Shown here one piece after another: positions 55,090 through 63,923 of a stretch of 64,000 nucleotides of DNA. This DNA comes from Lutibacter sp. A80. Its GTDB lineage: Bacteria; Bacteroidota; Bacteroidia; Flavobacteriales; Flavobacteriaceae. A program made the position numbers and the translations under genes. Within the stretch, counting starts at the first letter, position 1; each line of letters opens with the position of its first letter. The stretch lies in contig NZ_CP092480.1 in NCBI RefSeq assembly GCF_022429645.1, positions 1,438,501-1,502,500 on the forward strand. The letters are read 5' to 3'. Below the pieces are notes generated by a model. The model worked only from the letters and a program-made list of their open reading frames with translations, was not told where the DNA came from and did no database searches.

Positions 55090-55419
55090 AGATTATTCTT
55101 TATTTTATTTTTCTTTAACGATGATAATAATTTAAAATTGTATTAAAAGCATAAATACACTACATATAAAAAAATGTATTATTTCCATTTTTACAACAAT
55201 AGCGCTTTATGGTAAAACCACTTATAGTTACTTTTTTAATACAACTATTTAAAGGTTGTAAATATACTAAAATCTAATACGTATTTTAATAAGTTTTTCC
55301 ATGAACTACAATTCTTTTCTTCACTAGATTTTGCTCACTTTACATTTTTAACAAAAAAGAACCTAAAAAAGACTTATATTTGTGTAAAAGCAAACTTTTA
55401 CTAACAACTTTTATCAATT
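55090..55419. other. 330-base divergent intergenic region between exbB and the acyl-CoA dehydrogenase gene
   Basis: AT-rich, no gene. A -7-type TATATTTG at 55375-55382 (plus) lies 37 bases before the dehydrogenase start; a matching TTTG at the -33 position is absent. Nothing clear was found for exbB on the other strand. Confidence 0.55.
55375..55382 (+). promoter_or_regulatory. Probable -7 element of the acyl-CoA dehydrogenase gene
   Basis: TATATTTG matches TAnnTTTG at a fitting distance from the start codon. The -33 element is not recognisable. Confidence 0.5.
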
Positions 55420-56562
55420 ATGGATTTTAACTTAACAGAAGAACAAATAATGATACGCGATGCTGCACGTAATTTTGCTCAAAAAGAGCTATTACCAGGT
55501 GTAATTGAACGCGACGAAAAGCAACAGTTTCCTACAGAACAAGTAAAAAAAATGGGAGAACTTGGTTTTCTAGGAATGATGGTTGATCCAAAATATGGAG
55601 GAAGTGGTTTAGACACTGTTTCGTATGTATTAGCAATGGAAGAAATTTCTAAAATTGATGCTTCAGCTTCGGTAATAATGTCTGTAAACAACTCATTAGT
55701 ATGTTGGGGATTAGAAACTTACGGAACCGAAGAACAAAAACAAAAGTATTTAGTTCCATTAGCTACTGGTGAAATTATTGGTGCATTTTGTTTAAGTGAA
55801 CCTGAAGCCGGTTCTGATGCTACTTCTCAAAAAACAACAGCTATAGACAAGGGAGATTATTACCTTTTAAACGGTACAAAAAATTGGATTACAAATGGTA
55901 ATAATGCAAGCGTTTATTTAGTTATTGCACAAACAGATGTTAGCAAAGGACATAAGGGAATTAATGTTCTAATTGTTGAAAAAGGAATGGATGGCTTTGT
56001 TGTAGGACCAAAAGAAAATAAATTAGGAATTCGAGGCTCAGATACACATTCTTTAATGTTTACCGATGTAAAAGTACCTAAAGAAAATAGAATTGGAGAA
56101 GAAGGCTTTGGTTTTAAATTTGCAATGAAAACACTTGCTGGAGGAAGAATTGGAATTGCATCCCAAGCATTAGGAATAGCTTCTGGAGCTTACGAATTAG
56201 CTTTAAAATATTCTAAAGAACGTAAATCTTTTGGCAAAGAAATAAGCAAACACCAAGCAATTGCCTTTAAATTAGCCGATATGGCAACTCAAATTGAAGC
56301 TGCGCGTATGTTATGCTTAAAAGCTGCTTGGGAAAAAGATCAACAATTAAATTATGATTTAAGTGGTGCAATGGCTAAATTATATGCGGCAGAAATGGCA
56401 ATGCAAGTAACTGTTGAAGCTGTTCAAATTCACGGTGGCTATGGATTTGTAAAAGAATATCATGTAGAACGTTTAATGCGTGATGCTAAAATTACGCAAA
56501 TCTATGAAGGTACTTCTGAAATTCAAAAAATTGTTATTTCAAGAAGTGTTTTAAACAACTAA
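55420..56562 (+). CDS. Acyl-CoA dehydrogenase (short-chain type)
   Basis: A 380-residue flavoenzyme. Signatures: GAFCLSEPEAGSDATSQKT, WITNGNNASVYLV, GIRGSDTHSLMFTDVKVPKE, RKSFGKEISKHQAIAFKLAD, and the catalytic base Glu363 in QIYEGTSEIQKIVISR. Its position near the C-terminus is that of butyryl/short-chain enzymes. It oxidises acyl-CoA in fatty or branched-chain acid breakdown. It appears to stand alone. Confidence 0.95.
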   Translation: MDFNLTEEQIMIRDAARNFAQKELLPGVIERDEKQQFPTEQVKKMGELGFLGMMVDPKYGGSGLDTVSYVLAMEEISKIDASASVIMSVNNSLVCWGLETYGTEEQKQKYLVPLATGEIIGAFCLSEPEAGSDATSQKTTAIDKGDYYLLNGTKNWITNGNNASVYLVIAQTDVSKGHKGINVLIVEKGMDGFVVGPKENKLGIRGSDTHSLMFTDVKVPKENRIGEEGFGFKFAMKTLAGGRIGIASQALGIASGAYELALKYSKERKSFGKEISKHQAIAFKLADMATQIEAARMLCLKAAWEKDQQLNYDLSGAMAKLYAAEMAMQVTVEAVQIHGGYGFVKEYHVERLMRDAKITQIYEGTSEIQKIVISRSVLNN

Positions 56563-56570
56563 TATATTTT

Positions 56571-56660
56571 GGGCGTGCCGGCAAAAAAAATGCCGTCGCG
56601 TCTTCCGTTAAATCTTTTGCAAAAAAGCAAAAGGATACCACTTCAACCGCTCACGCATTT
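56571..56660. repeat. GC-rich intergenic hairpin element, probably an interspersed repeat
   Basis: A short block far richer in GC than its surroundings, starting gggcgtgccggc and ending near cgctcacgca. It holds two inverted repeats: gccggca / tgccgtc (one mismatch) and atcttttgc / gcaaaaggat (one bulge). From memory, elements of this form (GGGCGT start, CTTTTGC-GCAAAAG hairpin, CGCTCACGC or CCCTAACGC end) recur between genes in many flavobacteria. Only one copy is in the window, so its repeat status is inferred. Confidence 0.6.
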
Positions 56661-56714
56661 CATTCTCAACTTATTATTCAACATTATACCTTTTTAACAC
56701 TTCAACTAAAAAAA

Positions 56715-57164
56715 TTAAACCTTCTTAACTACGTAGGTAACAATTCCCCATATAATTAACTCATTCTCTTCTGTTACTTTTATTGGCTTATAATTGCTAT
56801 TTTCAGGCATTAAATACATACAATCCTGCTCTACTTTTAACCGTTTAATTGTAAACTCACCATCTAACATGCATACCGCTATTTTTCCATCTCTAGTTTC
56901 AATACTTCTATCTATTACCAATAAATCACCATCTTCAATATTAGCATCAACCATAGAATTACCTCTTACACGAGCATAAAAAGTAGCATTTTCGTTTTGT
57001 ACTAATTCTTTATCTAAACTGATTCTAATTTCCTTAAAATCTTCAGCAGGCGAAGGAAAACCAGCTGCAATATCCTCATTTACAATTGGTCGCACTATAG
57101 ACCCCGATGTTTCAGGAATATAAAAAGTTATTTTTTCTGTATCTCCTATTTTTTTCAATCGCAT
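56715..57164 (-). CDS. umuD: UmuD-like S24 peptidase, DNA polymerase V accessory subunit
   Basis: A 149-residue LexA/UmuD-type protein. A cleavage site Ala34-Gly35 lies in AAGFPSPAEDF; catalytic Ser70 in RGNSMVDANIEDGD; Lys107 in FTIKRLK. There is no helix-turn-helix, so it is UmuD-like rather than LexA. It is processed during DNA damage and partners UmuC in translesion synthesis. It overlaps the 3' end of umuC by 10 bases and is downstream of it, the reverse of the E. coli order. Confidence 0.93.
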   Translation of the reverse strand: MRLKKIGDTEKITFYIPETSGSIVRPIVNEDIAAGFPSPAEDFKEIRISLDKELVQNENATFYARVRGNSMVDANIEDGDLLVIDRSIETRDGKIAVCMLDGEFTIKRLKVEQDCMYLMPENSNYKPIKVTEENELIIWGIVTYVVKKV

Positions 57165-58408
57165 TTTATTTCTATTATCTCATCAATTACAGTGGTATAT
57201 CTTGGAGACAAGTGTTCTTGTTTCATTTTCCAAGTCTTATCTAAATCTTGATTCGCTATTTTAATTTTTGGTGTTCTATATTTTAAATTTATACGATCCA
57301 TAACTTTCATTAAAGCTTTATGTTTAGGCTCTTCATCTAAAAATAAAGAAAATTGGTGTACTTTTTCTGGTTGAATCCCCATAACAATTACACCTGCCTT
57401 TTTATAATTAAAACCTTGCTTATATAACTGCTGAATACCTTTAATTGCAAAATTACAAATGGTAATACTAGAATTTGTTGCATACGGTAAATGCACTACC
57501 ATTCCAACATTTCTTTTCTCTTCTGTATAACTGCTTGTTCTTAAAAAAACATACAAGCAAGTACTTTCTGAATACTGATTTCGTAATTTTTGGGCACAAG
57601 AATTTGCAAATGTAGCAATACGTTCTTTTATGGGCTCAAAATCTTGAATTGCTTTTTCAAAAGTACGTGTAGTTGCTATATTTTGTTTGTCTTGTATTTT
57701 TTCTACACCAATAGTTTCTATACCCGCTAAATCTTGTTTTAAACGTAAACCAACAACCGAAAACTGCTTCTTTACAAATTGATCTGGTAACTGCGTAAAT
57801 TGATATGCTGTAGTTATATTTATCTGTTTTAGTTTTTTTGAAATACGCCTTCCTATTCCCCAAACATTTTCAACTTTTGTCCATTTTAAGGCTTTAATTC
57901 GTTGTTCTTCAGAAGTAATAACGTACACTCCTTTTGTTTTAACTGTAAACTTTTTTGCAATTTTATTTGCTACTTTAGATAGTGATTTTGTGGGTGCTAC
58001 ACCAATACTAACAGGAATTCCGACCCATTTTTCAACAGTTTTTTTAATCTTTAAAACGTACGCTTCTAAATCCTCAGCTTTAATATGATCTAATTTAAAA
58101 AAAGCTTCGTCTATAGAATAAACTTCAATATCTGGCGAAAATTGCCCTATAATATTCATTACCCGTGTACTTAAATCTCCGTATAACGAATAGTTCGACG
58201 AAAACACATGAATATTATTTTCCTTAAAAGTAACTTTATATTTAAACGCCTCTGCTCCCATTGGAATTAAATCCTTTGCTTCACTACTGCGCGCTATTAC
58301 ACAACCATCATTATTAGATAAAACCACTATGGGTTTTCCTATTAAATTAGGCTTAAATATACGCTCGCAAGAGGCATAAAAACTATTACAATCTAAAATA
58401 GCATACAT
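57155..58408 (-). CDS. umuC: Y-family DNA polymerase V catalytic subunit UmuC
   Basis: A 417-residue Y-family polymerase. Active-site motifs are LDCNSFYASCERIF at the N-terminus and VYSIDEAFF near 100; a helix-hairpin-helix region follows (VENVWGIGRRISKKL). The C-terminus has the UmuC-specific domain. It performs error-prone bypass of DNA lesions. It comes first in the pair, ahead of umuD. Two copies of an 8-base direct repeat lie upstream. Confidence 0.95.
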   Translation of the reverse strand: MYAILDCNSFYASCERIFKPNLIGKPIVVLSNNDGCVIARSSEAKDLIPMGAEAFKYKVTFKENNIHVFSSNYSLYGDLSTRVMNIIGQFSPDIEVYSIDEAFFKLDHIKAEDLEAYVLKIKKTVEKWVGIPVSIGVAPTKSLSKVANKIAKKFTVKTKGVYVITSEEQRIKALKWTKVENVWGIGRRISKKLKQINITTAYQFTQLPDQFVKKQFSVVGLRLKQDLAGIETIGVEKIQDKQNIATTRTFEKAIQDFEPIKERIATFANSCAQKLRNQYSESTCLYVFLRTSSYTEEKRNVGMVVHLPYATNSSITICNFAIKGIQQLYKQGFNYKKAGVIVMGIQPEKVHQFSLFLDEEPKHKALMKVMDRINLKYRTPKIKIANQDLDKTWKMKQEHLSPRYTTVIDEIIEIKCD

Positions 58409-58416
58409 GGTTTTTA

Positions 58417-58445
58417 AATATCGTCTAAATTATAAAGAATATCGT
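58417..58445. promoter_or_regulatory. Direct repeat upstream of umuC
   Basis: aatatcgt occurs at 58417-58424 and 58438-58445, 21 bases apart (two helical turns), 9-37 bases before the umuC start. It could bind a damage-responsive or other regulator; the function is a guess. Confidence 0.35.
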
Positions 58446-58479
58446 TTATAAATAAAAAAAATAAAAAAACAATTAATGA

Positions 58480-58502
58480 ATGAATGTTTATTCATATATT
58501 TG
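58480..58502 (+). promoter_or_regulatory. TetR operator-like palindrome overlapping the efflux operon promoter
   Basis: Arms atgaat (58480-58485) and attcat (58490-58495) around a 4-base spacer form an inverted repeat that runs into the -7 element TATATTTG (58495-58502). A bound TetR dimer would block the promoter, giving autoregulation of the tetR-efflux operon that starts at 58530. Confidence 0.65.
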
Positions 58503-58529
58503 CAGTCGGAATTTTTTTATTTTAAATAA

Positions 58530-59129
58530 ATGGCTAGAAAAATAGATGAAGAAAAATTGGCTCGTATAAAACAAGCAACTATGAAAACCATTGTGGACCA
58601 TGGTATAGAAAAGGCAACTATAGCAATGATTGCTAAAAATGCAAATGTTAGTGGAGGCTATTTATACAGACTCTACAGTGGTAAACAAGCGTTAATTGAT
58701 GAATTATATTTTGATAAAATTGACTCTTTAATAGGTGAATTAGAATTTCTAATTAACTTAAAACATACAAGTATTGCTCCTATTATTAAAATTTTTGTTC
58801 AAAATAGATTTGTATTTGCCATAAATGAAACTGAAGCTTCTAATTTCTTTTACCAACTATTACACAATGATAATTTTGTAATACCCAATGCTTTAAAAGA
58901 TAAAAGCATTGCTTTAATGCAACAACTTTTAAATATTGGTAAAAAATCTGGTGAAATTGGCAAAAATGTTGGAATTCTAGATTTAAGCTATCACATTCTA
59001 ACCTATGCTATAGATTATGTTCATTATAAAAAAAATAACTTTTTAGGAATTGAAGAAATAGACGAAAACAACAACAACGTTAACTACATTACTAATAACA
59101 TTTTAAATATACTAAAACAAGATAATTAA
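58530..59129 (+). CDS. TetR/AcrR-family transcriptional regulator
   Basis: A 199-residue protein. The N-terminal helix-turn-helix (about 18-50) reads GIEKATIAMIAKNANVSGGY then LYRLYSGKQAL. The C-terminal part is all-helical and would bind the inducer. It is two bases before the TolC gene and probably represses its own operon, since a palindrome lies over the promoter. Confidence 0.93.
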   Translation: MARKIDEEKLARIKQATMKTIVDHGIEKATIAMIAKNANVSGGYLYRLYSGKQALIDELYFDKIDSLIGELEFLINLKHTSIAPIIKIFVQNRFVFAINETEASNFFYQLLHNDNFVIPNALKDKSIALMQQLLNIGKKSGEIGKNVGILDLSYHILTYAIDYVHYKKNNFLGIEEIDENNNNVNYITNNILNILKQDN

Positions 59130-59131
59130 CA

Positions 59132-60502
59132 ATGCTTACTCATTTAAAATTGGTATTAAAACCTACTGCAAAAAAATTAACTATTCTTTTAGTTCTTATT
59201 ACAGCTAGTATCACAGCTCAAGAATTGTCGCTAAAAGAAGCTTATAATTTAATGCTTATAAAAAATGGTGATTTAAATGCTTCTCAACAAGAAGTAAACG
59301 CAAAACAGGAAGAATTAAAGGCGGTAAAAGGATTAAGATATCCTTCGCTTAGTGTTTCTGCAACCTATTTAAATTTAGACAATGATATAGAAGTTGATTT
59401 AAATGAACAACGTACAATGGTTAGTGGACTTCTTGGTGTAGCTGACCCGTCAGTATTAGGTGATTGGAATTTTACACTACAAGACAAAAATTTAGGTTTT
59501 GCATCAGCAGATATTAATTGGCCAATATTTGCAGGTGGAAAAATAAATGCAGCTAATAAAGCTTCAAAAATTAATTATGAACTTTCCGAAAATCATCATA
59601 AAATAAAAACTAATGCTTTAACAATAAAGTTAATAGATTATTATTTTAAACTTAAATTGGCCAAAGAAGCAGAAAATTTACGTCAAAAAGTATATGAAAC
59701 TATACAATTGCATAATGAACACGCAATTAAATTATTTGAAAATGGTATTATTCCAGAAGTAGAAACTTTAAATGCAAAAGTGGCACTATCTAATGCTAAA
59801 CGCGAATTATTAGCTGCGCAACAAGATGTTTCTTTAGCTACTACTGCAATTAAAAATTTAATTGGAGATGAAGCTTTTAATACAACTTCAACAAATTTTA
59901 TTAATCCAACAATACAACCTTCATTAAATGAATTTCAACAAGAAATGATTCAAGAAAATGAACAATTAAAATTTTTAGAAAAAAATGAAGAACTTGCTAA
60001 AGTTGGCGTTAAAGTTGAAAACAGTGAATATTTTCCTAAAGTAGCCTTATTTGGAAAACACACTTTTTGGAAAGATAATTTAGATCTTTTAGAAACAAAA
60101 TGGTTAGTGGGTGTTGGTGCTTCTTGGGACTTGTTTAATGGTTTTGAAAGAGAACACAAAATTAAAGCTGCAAAGCATAAAGTTTTACAAGTACAACAAT
60201 TGGAAAAACAAGCTAAATTAAATTTATTAACCTATACCGAAAAATTATATAACGAATTAGAAAAACAACGAGAACAATACAATAGTTTAGCAACAGATTT
60301 AGCTTTAGCTGAAAAATTAAAGTTTATGAGAACTCGTGCATTTGAAGAAGGTACAGGTACTTCACTCGAAGTAATTGATGCTACTTTACAACTAACTCAA
60401 ATTAAATTATTTAAAATAAAAGCACTTTACTATTACAATACAACCTATGGTGAATTAATGGTAAGTCTAAACAAAACAGAAAATTTCTTGAATCAAATTT
60501 AA
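59132..60502 (+). CDS. TolC-family outer-membrane efflux protein
   Basis: A 456-residue protein with a signal peptide ending SITAQ (Gln30). Two outer-membrane-efflux-protein repeats of long helices are seen (for example LSLKEAYNLMLIKNGDLNASQ and ENGIIPEVETLNAKVALSNA, then GVGASWDLFNGFEREHKIKA and EEGTGTSLEVIDATLQLTQI). It forms the trimeric outer-membrane channel of the pump encoded by the following genes, with an 8-base gap to the HlyD gene. Confidence 0.93.
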   Translation: MLTHLKLVLKPTAKKLTILLVLITASITAQELSLKEAYNLMLIKNGDLNASQQEVNAKQEELKAVKGLRYPSLSVSATYLNLDNDIEVDLNEQRTMVSGLLGVADPSVLGDWNFTLQDKNLGFASADINWPIFAGGKINAANKASKINYELSENHHKIKTNALTIKLIDYYFKLKLAKEAENLRQKVYETIQLHNEHAIKLFENGIIPEVETLNAKVALSNAKRELLAAQQDVSLATTAIKNLIGDEAFNTTSTNFINPTIQPSLNEFQQEMIQENEQLKFLEKNEELAKVGVKVENSEYFPKVALFGKHTFWKDNLDLLETKWLVGVGASWDLFNGFEREHKIKAAKHKVLQVQQLEKQAKLNLLTYTEKLYNELEKQREQYNSLATDLALAEKLKFMRTRAFEEGTGTSLEVIDATLQLTQIKLFKIKALYYYNTTYGELMVSLNKTENFLNQI

Positions 60503-60510
60503 TATCGAAA

Positions 60511-61503
60511 ATGAAAAATTCAAAAGTTATAAAATCAGCTATAAGTATTATTCTTATTACAATATTAGTATTAACAGGAATTTGGTTTATGAGCAAACCA
60601 AATCCAGTTATTTTACAAGGTAGAATTGAAGCTAAAGAAATTTATTTATCTTCAAAATTACCAACACGTTTAAAATCTATTGAAGTAAAAGAAGGAACAA
60701 GCGTTACTAAAGGTCAATTATTAGCAACCTTAGAAAGTCCAGAAATAGACGCTAAAGAATTACAAGCTCTTGCTGCTAAAGATGCCGCAAATGCCCAAAA
60801 AGACAAAGCCAGAAACGGTGCTCGAAAAGAAGAAATTAATGCTTATAAAAGTCTGTATGAAAAAGCTACTGCTGGAGCAAATGTAATGGTTAAATCTTAC
60901 GAACGTATCGAAAATTTATTTAAAGACGGTGTGGTTTCTGAACAAAAAAAGGATGAAGTGTTTGCTAAAAAAGAAGCTGCTCTAAACGATCAAAAAGCAG
61001 CGTATAACAAATATCAATTAGCTTTAAAAGGTGCCAGAAGTGAAGATATTGAAGCTGCAAATGCTTTAGTTAGAAAAGCCGAAGGTGCATTAAGTGAGCT
61101 GGAAAGTTATAAAAATGAACGCTTTATTATAAGTCCTATAAATGCAGAAGTATTAGATTTTTTACCTGAAGAAGGCGAATTAATTGGAGCTGGTTACCCT
61201 GTTGCACACTTAGTAGATTTATCTAATTCTTACGCCATAGTAAACGTAAAAGAAACAAACTTATATAACTTCAAAAAAGGGTCAGAATTTAAGGCAACTA
61301 TTCCTGCTTTAGAAAATAAAGAAGTTACTTTTCAAATTTACTATGTTGCAGCTTTAGGAGATTATGCTACTTGGAAAGCAACAAAATCTACAGGAGATTT
61401 TGATGTTAGAACTTTTGAAATAAAAGCGGCTCCAAAAACCCCAGAAACAGAATTACGTCCAGGTATGAGTCTTTTAATTGATTATTCTCAATTTAATAAA
61501 TAA
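60511..61503 (+). CDS. HlyD-family periplasmic adaptor protein
   Basis: A 330-residue protein with one N-terminal transmembrane segment (about 8-26), a lipoyl-like half motif (GRIEAKEIYLSSKLPTRLKS, VTKGQLLATLESPEID), a coiled-coil hairpin (about 75-190), and the second lipoyl and barrel parts (SPINAEVLDFLPEEGELIGA). It links the inner-membrane permeases to TolC. It ends two bases before the first permease start. Confidence 0.92.
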   Translation: MKNSKVIKSAISIILITILVLTGIWFMSKPNPVILQGRIEAKEIYLSSKLPTRLKSIEVKEGTSVTKGQLLATLESPEIDAKELQALAAKDAANAQKDKARNGARKEEINAYKSLYEKATAGANVMVKSYERIENLFKDGVVSEQKKDEVFAKKEAALNDQKAAYNKYQLALKGARSEDIEAANALVRKAEGALSELESYKNERFIISPINAEVLDFLPEEGELIGAGYPVAHLVDLSNSYAIVNVKETNLYNFKKGSEFKATIPALENKEVTFQIYYVAALGDYATWKATKSTGDFDVRTFEIKAAPKTPETELRPGMSLLIDYSQFNK

Positions 61504-61504
61504 A

Positions 61505-62674
61505 ATGAAATCGTATTTACATATTGCAAAACGTGAATTTAGAATGTTATTTCATAACAAATCTATGTTTATTTTTGCAGTAATATTACCTTTTATATCA
61601 ATGGTATTTTTTCTTAGCTTGCTAGATAATGGTGTTGCTAGAGACTTACCAATTGCAGTTATTGACTTAGATAATTCTTCTACATCAAGAAATATAACAA
61701 GTCAATTAGACGCTACACCAGAATTAAAAGTAGTATTTAAACCTGCCAGCCAATTAGAAGGTGAAACATTAATAAAAGAATTAAAAGTATATGGACTAGT
61801 TACAATTCCTAAAAATTTTGGTAAAGAATTAAATCAAGGAAAACAAGTCTCAATTATAAATCAATTCAATAGCAATTTATTATTAGCTTCTGGTTTAGAA
61901 AATAAAGCATTTAAAAGTGCTATCGGAATTATTTCTGCGGGTATAAATGTACAAAAACAGCTAAAAAAAGGCATCTATATAGAGCAAGCTAAAAGTAATT
62001 ACCAACCAATAACATCTGACAATCATGTGTTTGCCAATCCATACACTAACTATTCGTATTATTTAAATTCAGGTTTTTTAACATTGTTTTTTCAAATATT
62101 TGTAATATTAACAACCATCTATTGTTTTGGTAACGATTTAAAATATAATAAAGGTGAAAAATTATATAACATTGGTAAAGGAAATATTACAACAATTATA
62201 TTAGGTAAAATTACGCCTTATACACTATGGTACTTTTTAGTTGGACTTATTATGTTTATAGCAATGTTTGTTATTGAAGATTTCCCTTTAAATGGAAATA
62301 AAGCTGTTGTTTTACTTTCATTATTTCTTTTAATAACAGCTTCACAAGCTTTTGCAATATTATTTTTAGTAATCGGTAAGAGTTTTAGAGAAGCATTAAC
62401 ATTTGGATCTGGATTTGCCGCTGTTAGTCTATCTTTTTCTGGAATTACATTTCCAATATTTGGAATGCCAAAAGTATTACAATGGATGAGTCACTTATTT
62501 CCATTTACACATTTTTTAAATTTATTTTTAGATCAAACTCAAAGAGGAATACCTGTGTATTATTCCATGTATTCAATTATAGGCTTGGTTGTATTAACAA
62601 TTGCTCCTGTTCTATTAAGTTATAATAAACTAAAAAAACTTTTAATAAAAGGGGCTTTTCTTCAACGCATTTAA
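61505..62674 (+). CDS. ABC-2 type transporter permease (first of pair)
   Basis: A 389-residue protein from the ATG at 61505, just after the HlyD stop; an earlier in-frame start would overlap it. One transmembrane helix near the N-terminus (about 20-40), a large periplasmic domain (about 45-175, PIAVIDLDNSSTSRNI), then about five helices, as in the ABC2_membrane_3 group (YhhJ/YbhR-like). It should be half of an export channel. No nucleotide-binding domain is fused to it or encoded beside it. Confidence 0.9.
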   Translation: MKSYLHIAKREFRMLFHNKSMFIFAVILPFISMVFFLSLLDNGVARDLPIAVIDLDNSSTSRNITSQLDATPELKVVFKPASQLEGETLIKELKVYGLVTIPKNFGKELNQGKQVSIINQFNSNLLLASGLENKAFKSAIGIISAGINVQKQLKKGIYIEQAKSNYQPITSDNHVFANPYTNYSYYLNSGFLTLFFQIFVILTTIYCFGNDLKYNKGEKLYNIGKGNITTIILGKITPYTLWYFLVGLIMFIAMFVIEDFPLNGNKAVVLLSLFLLITASQAFAILFLVIGKSFREALTFGSGFAAVSLSFSGITFPIFGMPKVLQWMSHLFPFTHFLNLFLDQTQRGIPVYYSMYSIIGLVVLTIAPVLLSYNKLKKLLIKGAFLQRI

Positions 62675-62676
62675 TA

Positions 62677-63885
62677 ATGAAAAATTTATATAAAAAATAT
62701 CATAGAATTCAAGTTTCATATATAAATACATTTATTACGGAATGGAATGCTATAAAATCAGACAAAGCAGTAATAAGTACATTTATTTTAGTAGCATTTG
62801 GTATTTTAACTGTTTACACATATATCTATTCTAAAGAAGTAATTAACGACGTTCCTGTAGCCATAGTAAACCAAGATGCTACTAAAACAAGTAGGGATTA
62901 TATAGCTATGCTAAATGCTTCTGAAGGAACAAAAACTATTACAACATACACAGATATACAAGAAGCTAAAAGAGATTACTATTCTAAAAAAGTAATGGGA
63001 ATTGTTATTATTCCTAAAAACTTTGAAAAAGATATTAGAAGTGGAAAACAAACTACTATCACTTCTTTTTCAGATGCTTCAAATATGATATTTTATAAAA
63101 AAGTATTAGTAGATGTATCCGTTACAACAGGTAATTTTAATGCTGGAATTGTAATAAAAAAAGAAATGTCTAATGGTACACCTATAGCTTTTGCAAAGCA
63201 AAATTACATTCCATTAAAACAAATCTCTACTAGTTTATTCAACACTTCAGCCGGTTACGCTACCTATTTAATACCAATACTTACTGCTTTAATAGTACAG
63301 TTAGTTATTTTAATGGGGATAGGAATTTTAAATGGTTCTCGAAAAGAAGATAAAGTAATACATACAAATTTTCCAAGATTACTACATAAAGGAGGAACAA
63401 TACCCGTATTATTAGCTAAAGCAACATTATACTCATTAATATTTGCGGTAATTCTACCAATTCAAATAGGTTTAATTTACACATTATTTTCAATTCCTAT
63501 TAGGGCTTCATTAGCTGATATATACCTATTCTCTTTACCTTATTTAACTTCTGTTATTTTCTTAGGAATAGCCATCAGTAGCCTTTTTAAAAGAAGAGAA
63601 GATTCAACAATATTTTTAGTACTCTTATCAGTACCTGCACTAATGTTAAGTGGATTATCGTTCCCAATGGAAGGATTTCCAATTTTTTACCAACAATTAG
63701 CTAAATTACTCCCATCTACATCTGGTATCACAGGCTTTGTTAAATTAATTCAAATGGAAGCACCTTTCTATGATGTTATAAACGATTGGTATCGCTTATG
63801 GATGCTTACAGTACTATATTTTATAATAGCGGTAATAACTCTTAAAGTTAGAGCATATAATGAAAAAAGAAATTTTAAATATTAA
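62677..63885 (+). CDS. ABC-2 type transporter permease (second of pair)
   Basis: A 402-residue protein of the same architecture as its neighbour: N-terminal helix (about 35-50), periplasmic domain with VPVAIVNQDATKTSRDYI, and C-terminal helices with LLSVPALMLSGLSFPMEGFP, which parallels SGITFPIFGMP in the first permease. The pair probably forms a heterodimer. It is the last rightward gene; the next coding sequence is on the other strand, so no ATPase follows. Confidence 0.9.
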   Translation: MKNLYKKYHRIQVSYINTFITEWNAIKSDKAVISTFILVAFGILTVYTYIYSKEVINDVPVAIVNQDATKTSRDYIAMLNASEGTKTITTYTDIQEAKRDYYSKKVMGIVIIPKNFEKDIRSGKQTTITSFSDASNMIFYKKVLVDVSVTTGNFNAGIVIKKEMSNGTPIAFAKQNYIPLKQISTSLFNTSAGYATYLIPILTALIVQLVILMGIGILNGSRKEDKVIHTNFPRLLHKGGTIPVLLAKATLYSLIFAVILPIQIGLIYTLFSIPIRASLADIYLFSLPYLTSVIFLGIAISSLFKRREDSTIFLVLLSVPALMLSGLSFPMEGFPIFYQQLAKLLPSTSGITGFVKLIQMEAPFYDVINDWYRLWMLTVLYFIIAVITLKVRAYNEKRNFKY

Positions 63886-63923
63886 TTTAAAACTTTAATT
63901 ACTAATAGAAATAGATAAAAAAA

